A program made the translations under genes and the position numbers. The notes under the pieces are model-generated. The model was not told where the DNA came from. It worked only from the letters and a program-made list of their open reading frames with translations, and did not search any database. From Cladorhizidae sp. MBARI D1340-BT2 (lineage: Eukaryota; Porifera; Demospongiae; Poecilosclerida; Cladorhizidae): a DNA stretch of 64,000 bases. This document shows, piece by piece, positions 58,091 to 64,000 of the stretch (position 1 is its first letter; every line of letters begins with the position of its first letter). Where the stretch lies: positions 20,467,990 through 20,531,989 of the forward strand of contig JAQNBH010000014.1 of NCBI GenBank assembly GCA_028752905.1, read 5' to 3'.

Positions 58091-58364
58091 CATAGTAGCT
58101 CACATAGACCATGTCTGAGGCAAGTGAATAAAGACATGTACTTGAACCTAAATAAGCGCATACTTGTCTCCGTTTTTTGGGCGACCTGGATCTGAATGGA
58201 CGTGAACGTCTTCCCCTGTCTCCCCCTCTTGCCCATCTTAATCCCCTCCACCCCCCTCTCCCTCTCCCTCCCACCTTTGCTCCCTCTCTCCTTTGCTCTC
58301 TCTCTCCTGAAGGAATGAACAAAGTGTAGAAAGGGAGGGCAGGCTATGGTTGGGAGAGGAACTA
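58091..58364. other. Pyrimidine-rich spacer
   Basis: C/T-rich tract (58205-58315); no gene seen. Confidence 0.4.
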
Positions 58365-59039
58365 TAACAGGGTGAAAAATAGATGGAGAAGATGGACACT
58401 GGGCCCATGATAGTTAGAAAGAGGGAACTGGGCCATGATAGTGAGGAAGAGTGAACTGGGCCTAAAATAGGTAGAAGGGGAAAACTGGGCCTGAGAGAGT
58501 TAGAAAGAGGGAACCAACTGTGCCAAAAAAAGTTAAAAGGGGGAAAGTGGGCCCAGATAGGTAGAAAGAGTGAAATCTGGGAGAGAAATAGATGAAAATG
58601 GGAAACAGGGCCCTATATATGTAGAAAGAGGGAACTGGGCCAAGAATAGGTGGAAATGGGAAACTGGGCCCAAGGTAGATAGATAGATAGATAGATAGAT
58701 AGAGGGAACTGGGTCCGAGATAGGTAGAAAGAGGAAACTGGGCAAAGAATACGTGGAAATGGGAAACTGGGCCCAAGATAGATAGATGATAGATAGGATG
58801 GATAGATAGAGAGATTGATTAGATAGATAGATAGAAAGAGCAAACTGGGTCCAAGATAGGTAGAAAGAGGAAACTGGGCTCAAGATAGGTAGAAAGAGGA
58901 AAATGGGCCAAGAAAAGGTAAAATGGGAAACTGGACCCGAGTTCGGCCGAAAGAGGAGCCTGGCCAAAACTAGGTAGAAATGGGAAACTGGGCCCGAGAC
59001 AGGTAGAAAGAGGGAACTGGGCCAAAAATAGGTAGAAAC
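58365..59039. repeat. About 27-30-bp minisatellite with GATA tracts
   Basis: The unit gataggtagaaagagggaac plus tgggccc is repeated about 22 times. GATA runs at 58676-58702 and 58778-58836 look like expansions of the gatag part. Confidence 0.9.
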
Positions 59040-59074
59040 TTGCTACAAAAGCTAGACGGGATTAGCACGCCTCA

Positions 59075-60000
59075 TAAGTCCTGCTGCGTAAAAAGTCCTG
59101 GTGCGTAAAAAGGTCCTGGTGCGTAAAATACCTAGTGTGTAAAAGATCTAGTGCGGAAAAGTCCTAGTGCGTAAAGGTCCTAGTGCGTAAAAGTCCTAGT
59201 GCGTAAAATTCCTAGTGCGCAAAAGTCCTAGTGCGTAAAATTCCTAGAGCGTAAAAGTCCTAGAGCGTAAAAGTCCTAGTGCATAAAAGTTATAGTGCAT
59301 AAAAGTCCTAGTGCGTAAAAGTCCTAGAGCGTAAAAGTCCTAGTGCATAAAAGTCCTAGTGAGTAAAAGTTCTAGTGCGTAAAAGCCCTAGTGCGTAAAA
59401 GTCCCAGTGCATAAAAGTCCTAGTGCGAAAAAGCCCTAGTGCGTAAAAGCCCTAGAGCGTAAAAGTCCTAGTGCGTAAAAGTCCTAGTGCGTAAAAGTAA
59501 GTCAAGTCCCAGTGCATAAAAGTCCTAGTGCGAAAAAGCCCTAGTGCGTAAAAGCCCTAGAGCGTAAAAGTCCTAGTGCGTAAAAGTCCTAGTGCGTAAA
59601 AGTCCTAGAGCGTAAAAGTCCTAGTGCATAAAAGTCCTAGTGAATAAAAGTTCTAGTGCGTAAAAGCCCTAGTGCGTAAAAGTCCCAGTGCATAAAAGTC
59701 CTAGTGCAAAAAAGCCCTAGTGCGTAAAAGCCCTAGAGCGTAAAAGTCCTAGTGCGTAAAAGTCCTAGTGCGTAAAAGTCCTAGTGAGTAAAAGTCAAGT
59801 CCCAGTGCATAAAAGTCCTAGTGCGAAAAAGCCCTAGTGCGTAAAAGCCCTAGAGCGTAAAAGTCCTAGTGCGTAAAAGTCCTAGTGAGTAAAAGTCCTA
59901 GTGCGTAAAAGTCCTAGTGCGTAAAAGTCCTAGTGCGTAAAAGCCCTAGTGCGTAAAAGTCCTAGTGCGTAAAAGTCTTAGTGCGTATAGGTCTAGTGCG
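59075..60000. repeat. 16-bp minisatellite, about 58 copies
   Basis: The unit gtcctagtgcgtaaaa recurs throughout, with common variants (gccc, gagcg, gcata). A larger duplication is visible: the block with gtaaaagtaagtcaagtccc at 59490 has a close copy near 59785. Confidence 0.95.
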
Positions 60001-60709
60001 TTTTTTAAATAATTTTTTTTTAATTATTATTTTTTATTCTTCCCTTTTTTCCCTTAACCCTTTCACCGATAGATTCCCCAGGAATTATTTATATATTAAA
60101 TCAGGTTGACTTAAAAATCATTATAAAATCAGAAATGTACCCATATGCCTTCAAATTTAGTCATGTGATAGTGCCATTGTTAATTAACAATGTGGTAAAA
60201 TATTATTAACCACAAGTGTGACCACAAAATATGAATAATATTATAATATTTATACACTTATCTAAGTTGTTTACCAACGTAAAAAATTGATATTTCATCC
60301 GTTATGTTTACTATATACATGTAACAGTATAGCAGTGCAAATTTGATTAATAAATTAATCTTGTAAGCCAATAAAAGAGGCCAATAATATTATCAGGACT
60401 TGTATCAATACAGCTTTTTTTGTGTTTACACCACAACATGATTATTATAGCTTTACATTTATATCTACAGATATTTGGTCAAGAAAGCAAAGATCTGGTA
60501 TTCCTCTTGCCACAATAATTATGGATGTATGACTGGATATTGCTGAATGATATATACAACATTTATTATTGCAGAATAATGTGAACATCCTATTTATAGA
60601 GACATTTAGATATTGTTGTCGGGAGATATTTTTATATTGCTAAATAATTCCACAATAATAACACACAAAAACATAAGATGCAACAACAAACAAAAGTTCT
60701 AGTATTAGG

Positions 60710-62857
60710 TCAGTCCCTTCTCCAGTACTGAACCAGGTTGTGGTAGGCTCGAAAACAATTTCTTTCCTCCGATATGCAAAGGTGCACTTTGCAGTGACTG
60801 CAAATTATGCGGCTTTCATGCCGGTTTCCCACTGTGCTGAGTTTCTTCTTGTGACGAATATGTAAACAAACTATGCAGTCCTTCTTCTGAGCCACCTGAC
60901 AAGGACTGTGGTCCAGGTCCCGGTTCATGCGGTCCAGACGCTGGTGCTCAGCTGCTCTGCCTTTCCCAGCTCGCTTCCTTGAAGTGAAGCCTCCAACAAG
61001 TTCGCTCGCCACATCAAGTCGGAACTTGAAAAAATCCCGCTTCTTCCTCCCCAATGCAGAATGCTGCTCTGGCCGAGTATGCGACTCCAGAATGTAAGCA
61101 TTGAGCAAAGAACACTCTACAAGGTAGGCGAAAACCTTCTTCCACCATTTTTTGGTGCGCCTACCTATGTTATAGTAGTGCTCCAGCTGGTCACCTCTGT
61201 CTACTCCCCGCATGAATGCCTGGTAATCGACCAGGCATGGTGGACATGCAACAGTGACCTGACTGCCATCCAATGTCCTCCTCTTCACACTTGCTGGAGG
61301 TTCAGCTGGGTGGAAAGTGGAGAGGAAGTAGATGGTCTTCTTGTCCACCCAGACTGAAGCAAGGAGAGGGCCATTGGATTTGTAGTCATAATGACCACGG
61401 TTTTGCACTCTTGCAACTGTGGCCAGGTCTTTCGGGAAGAACCGCCTATTAATTCGGGCAGTACCACAAGCATCAAATCCCCGGTTGTACAGAGTGAGGT
61501 AGAGCGTCGGACTAGAGTAGTAATTATCAGTATAAATTTGATGACCTCTAAATTCCAGCCCCTCAAGTAGCTCCAAGACCACCCTTGTACAGAGCCCTAC
61601 ATCAGTTGTGGTCTGATTACCAACAGTTGGCTTCATCCCCTTCCCAGTGTATATTTGCAGATTACTAACATAGCCATTAGTCGAGTCTGCAAGAACAAAC
61701 GACTTTATCCCCCACTTGGTAGGCTTGTCCTTCATATACTGTTTGATGGAAAGCCTACCTTTGTAGGGGATCATGGCTTCATCGACAGAAACCTGCTGAT
61801 GTAGGTTATATTCTGATTTGAATAGGGGCACAACAATATCCAACAAGGAACAGACCTTGAAGAGTCTATCATAACCAGGTTGAGAGGGGGTAGAAGCTAA
61901 CTGGCTGTCAGCAAGATGAAGAAATCTGAAGATCTGGCAAAAACGATTTTGTGGAATTATCGATGATATGCCAGGGGATTCCAAATGAATGTCAACAGTT
62001 GACCAATACATTTCTATGCGGGTAAACTTCATCACACCCATGTATATCAGCATACCTACAAAGGCTTTCATCTCGCGTGCTGTGATGGGAACCCAAGGAC
62101 GTGCATGTGGAGTGGTTGGACGTAATGCCGCATAGCGGTTAGTCTCAGTGACCAGCAAATCCCATACCTTATCATTGAAATAACGACAAAACAAGTCCAA
62201 TGCAGAAGAATTGGAAGTGACTTCTGGAGAGGTTGGACCAGGTGTGAGTGTGTAAGTATAGCATGATTGGGTTGGTTCTGCCTTTTTCCAGTTGCCAACT
62301 GGAGTAGAGAGGGACAAAGAGACAGTGGCAGAAACACCAGCCACAGACATGGAAGGCACAGACGTAGAAGCCACAGATGTAGAACTGGCTACTCTTCTCC
62401 CTCGAGAGTGATAACCACTTCGTCCTCTTCTACAAGCAGGGGTCACTACGGTAACAGCAGAAGTACTTGTAGGTACATGTAGTGAAGGTAGCACTAGCGC
62501 AGGCAGAGGAGAGGGTGTGTGAGTGGAAGGAGGTGTGCGGCTCGAGTGAAGCAGACTTCGTGTAACCACACCTCTATGCGTAGTAGGTGACATACTGGTC
62601 TGTGCCAACAAGGCTACTGATACACTCACATTTGTAGTTGAAGGGCAGGATACTGGAGATGGAGTGCAGGATACTGGAGAGGGAGTGGCCAGAGTGGCAG
62701 CACACACAGTATCATCACCAATCATATCTGTCAGCATACACCAAATGTGCAAATTGAGAACTTGAATTTGAATTTGAATTTGAATTCGAAAAACATAAAC
62801 ATTAAAAAATACAGCTCTTTTCAATAAGCTAATAAAACTGAACCTATATACTTTCAC
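60710..62857 (-). CDS. piggyBac transposase, main exon
   Basis: An uninterrupted 715-codon frame. Counting from its first ATG (62857), a serine/threonine-rich N-terminal region spans about 50-190 and the DDE domain about 215-590. The three catalytic aspartates are D359 (SVDEAMIPYKG), D444 (IYTDNYYSS) and D553 (MRGVDRGDQ), with spacing close to that of known piggyBac enzymes. A C-terminal cysteine-rich finger (CIVC at 661-664, CSHC at 686-689, C694, C701, H706) should bind the terminal repeats. The first 43 residues (FRIQIQIQIQV) look like intron: a gtatgt donor at 62861 and a gctgacag acceptor place the true exon start at 62727, after a 134-bp intron. The enzyme cuts and inserts at TTAA. Confidence 0.9.
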   Translation of the reverse strand: MKVYRFSFISLLKRAVFFNVYVFRIQIQIQIQVLNLHIWCMLTDMIGDDTVCAATLATPSPVSCTPSPVSCPSTTNVSVSVALLAQTSMSPTTHRGVVTRSLLHSSRTPPSTHTPSPLPALVLPSLHVPTSTSAVTVVTPACRRGRSGYHSRGRRVASSTSVASTSVPSMSVAGVSATVSLSLSTPVGNWKKAEPTQSCYTYTLTPGPTSPEVTSNSSALDLFCRYFNDKVWDLLVTETNRYAALRPTTPHARPWVPITAREMKAFVGMLIYMGVMKFTRIEMYWSTVDIHLESPGISSIIPQNRFCQIFRFLHLADSQLASTPSQPGYDRLFKVCSLLDIVVPLFKSEYNLHQQVSVDEAMIPYKGRLSIKQYMKDKPTKWGIKSFVLADSTNGYVSNLQIYTGKGMKPTVGNQTTTDVGLCTRVVLELLEGLEFRGHQIYTDNYYSSPTLYLTLYNRGFDACGTARINRRFFPKDLATVARVQNRGHYDYKSNGPLLASVWVDKKTIYFLSTFHPAEPPASVKRRTLDGSQVTVACPPCLVDYQAFMRGVDRGDQLEHYYNIGRRTKKWWKKVFAYLVECSLLNAYILESHTRPEQHSALGRKKRDFFKFRLDVASELVGGFTSRKRAGKGRAAEHQRLDRMNRDLDHSPCQVAQKKDCIVCLHIRHKKKLSTVGNRHESRIICSHCKVHLCISEERNCFRAYHNLVQYWRRD

Positions 62858-62862
62858 ATACC

Positions 62863-63120
62863 TCAGAAATCATCCTGGTCTATGTCTCCTGAAACTGGGA
62901 CCTCATACTCGCTGTCACTGCCAGCCTTATCTTCCAAATTTGGCCCACTATCTAAAATGCTAGTAGCCAATGACACTGTAGCTTCCCGGTCTGTACAGGA
63001 GCTACCCTGGTAGGGATAGATGTCTTCACCTTCCTCTTCATCTGATTCATCCTCAGAGAAGGCAAAATCATCGCTAGTAACTAGAGAAACAACATCTTGC
63101 AAACTTAGTTTTTTAGCCAT
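62863..63120 (-). CDS. piggyBac transposase first exon
   Basis: From ATG at 63120 the frame encodes 85 residues: MAKKLSLQDVVSLVTSDDF and then an acidic serine-rich segment (FSEDESDEEEGED), typical of piggyBac N-termini. It ends in TGA at 62863-62865, one base before a gtatgt donor. Splicing to 62727 would be in phase but would keep this TGA, so either one substitution has separated the N-terminus from the catalytic exon, or the two are translated independently. Confidence 0.65.
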   Translation of the reverse strand: MAKKLSLQDVVSLVTSDDFAFSEDESDEEEGEDIYPYQGSSCTDREATVSLATSILDSGPNLEDKAGSDSEYEVPVSGDIDQDDF

Positions 63121-63309
63121 TGTTTACCGAGGATCGTCAATCGAATCACGCGATTTTGACCACGTTTCCGGTGACCTACAGACTTCAAATTTGGACGTTT
63201 AATACGCAATGAATAGAGCTATCTTTTGGTATAAAAAATATTGCTCTAGCATAAACGGGCGAATTATTATGAAGCACTGCGCCATATGGCGCTTGTAGCG
63301 GTGAATGGG

Positions 63310-64000
63310 TTAAGACATGTCAAACTCGGAGCCCGTAAAACGTCTGACAAGCGAGAGCTTTCAGCTGTGCTCAAAACTCCTATTGACTGGAAAGTCTTGT
63401 TTTACCCATTGTTTTACCCAGTGTGTAAAAGTACTACTGCGTAAAACTCCTAATGGCCTACTGATAAAACTTAACATGAAAATTCCTGGACTTGAAACTT
63501 TTTTCTTCCGTTTTTTCCCCCTTGCCCTTCACCCTACCCACCGGATGCGTAAAACTCCAGTGCGTAAAGCTTTTGACTAGCAAGAGCTTTCCTCGGTGCG
63601 TAAAACTATTGAAGTATATATAAAGGCTTTTTTCCCCCCTTGCCCTTCACTCTACCAACCTGATGCGTAAAACTCCAGTGTGTAAAGCTTTTAACTAGCA
63701 AGAGCTTTCCCCAGTGCGTAAAAGTATTGGAGTATATTTATTATTATTAATTATTTTTTTTGGGGGGGGGGGATTTCCCTTCTTTCTTTCCTTTCTTTCC
63801 TTCTTTCTCGCACTACCTACGAACTAGTCGAATAGCCAGAGAAAATGCTGTTTCGAGTTCGAGTCGACCAGTGAACCCCTTTATTTTTTATCCCCGCTCT
63901 TGTTTTTTCCACCTCTCTTGCCGAAATGTTGCAGACTTTTTGGCGTGGTTTTGTTTGGCAAGGAAGGAGCCTGTATGGCCCAAAGAAAAAGGGCGGAAAA
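63310..64000. other. Flank with scattered 16-bp-array motifs
   Basis: Copies of gcgtaaaactcc and gtgcgtaaa, the core of the 59-60-kb minisatellite, continue on this side of the piggyBac element. Two copies of a block of about 120 bp (ttgcccttcac, gatgcgtaaaactccagtg, ctagcaagagctttcc) lie at 63520-63625 and 63640-63740. A G run follows at 63761-63770, then a pyrimidine tract. No gene is seen. Confidence 0.6.

Larger units (their letters stand above)
60058..63309 (-). mobile_element. Complete piggyBac transposon
   Basis: TTAA lies on both sides (60054-60057 and 63310-63313). The left terminus reads CCCTTTCACCGATAG and the right, inverted, CCCATTCACCGCTAC, as expected for piggyBac TIRs and TTAA target choice. 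The 3252-bp interior carries a transposase gene on the minus strand plus AT-rich flanks. The right terminus includes a small palindrome (gcgccatatggcgc) near 63278-63291. Both ends and the catalytic residues are present, so this is the youngest-looking DNA transposon in the window. Confidence 0.92.

Noticed and set aside
58462..59025. Hydrophobic repeat proteins on the minus strand
   Set aside because: They follow the 27-30-bp minisatellite and GATA tracts.
59075..60000. CRISPR-like regular repeat array
   Set aside because: Units are directly adjacent with no unique spacers, the genome is eukaryotic, and this is a minisatellite. The same applies to the other arrays.
63850..63880. tRNA B-box-like gttcgagtc
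   Set aside because: No A box, acceptor stem or anticodon arm can be placed around it. No tRNA gene was found anywhere in the window.

Overview
The window looks like nuclear DNA of a marine invertebrate, most likely a demosponge. It is AT-rich, has very short introns (54, 71 and 134 bp), carries a metazoan 18S rRNA copy and a ZU5-Death-domain gene of a kind I know as expanded in sponges, and is saturated with transposable elements and minisatellites. There are no operons or bacterial signals. The organism call is inference; the element calls rest on motifs, terminal repeats and target duplications that can be read directly.

Layout. 1-8.0 kb: a Tigger/pogo relic bounded by TA, two minisatellites and a decayed hAT transposase (4480-6450, minus). 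8.06-20.2 kb: a plus-strand ZU5-Death gene whose exons join in compatible phases but carry stops and frameshifts. Its 7.8-kb intron holds a second hAT element (about 10354-16022, minus), split by a 3.45-kb LTR retrotransposon with 588-bp LTRs, a 5-bp target duplication and a tRNA-Leu primer site. Another intron holds a third hAT relic. 20.2-29.7 kb: remnants of M1 aminopeptidase genes on both strands, an unassigned exon, an 8-bp-TSD hAT-type MITE, a piggyBac relic and six tandem arrays. 29.9-32.0 kb: a minus-strand HECT E3 ligase gene with a nonsense codon and a frameshift. 34.3-36.5 kb: a fourth hAT relic. 39.9-40.8 kb: the only long intact host-like gene, a 276-residue multi-pass membrane protein.

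42.8-50 kb is repeat-dominated: a foldback element, a 3-kb array of about 27 bp, the GIY-YIG end of a Penelope-like element, a (TTA)n tract and a 1.8-kb array of about 48 bp. 51.1-54.5 kb may be one TIR-bounded element carrying decayed CXXC zinc-finger and OTU-protease sequence, the least familiar item here. 54.9-57.5 kb holds a 28S fragment and an 18S pseudogene (minus strand) separated by a palindromic insert with LINE-like coding sequence. 58.4-60.0 kb is two more minisatellites. 60.06-63.31 kb is a complete piggyBac transposon with both TTAA sites and a transposase that retains its catalytic aspartates.

How the parts relate: most coding sequence belongs to mobile elements, and the recognisable host genes (ZU5-Death, HECT, M1 aminopeptidase) are broken. 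The window is best read as a gene-poor accumulation zone with a clear insertion order in places: hAT into the ZU5-Death intron, then the LTR element into the hAT, and piggyBac into or beside the 16-bp array.
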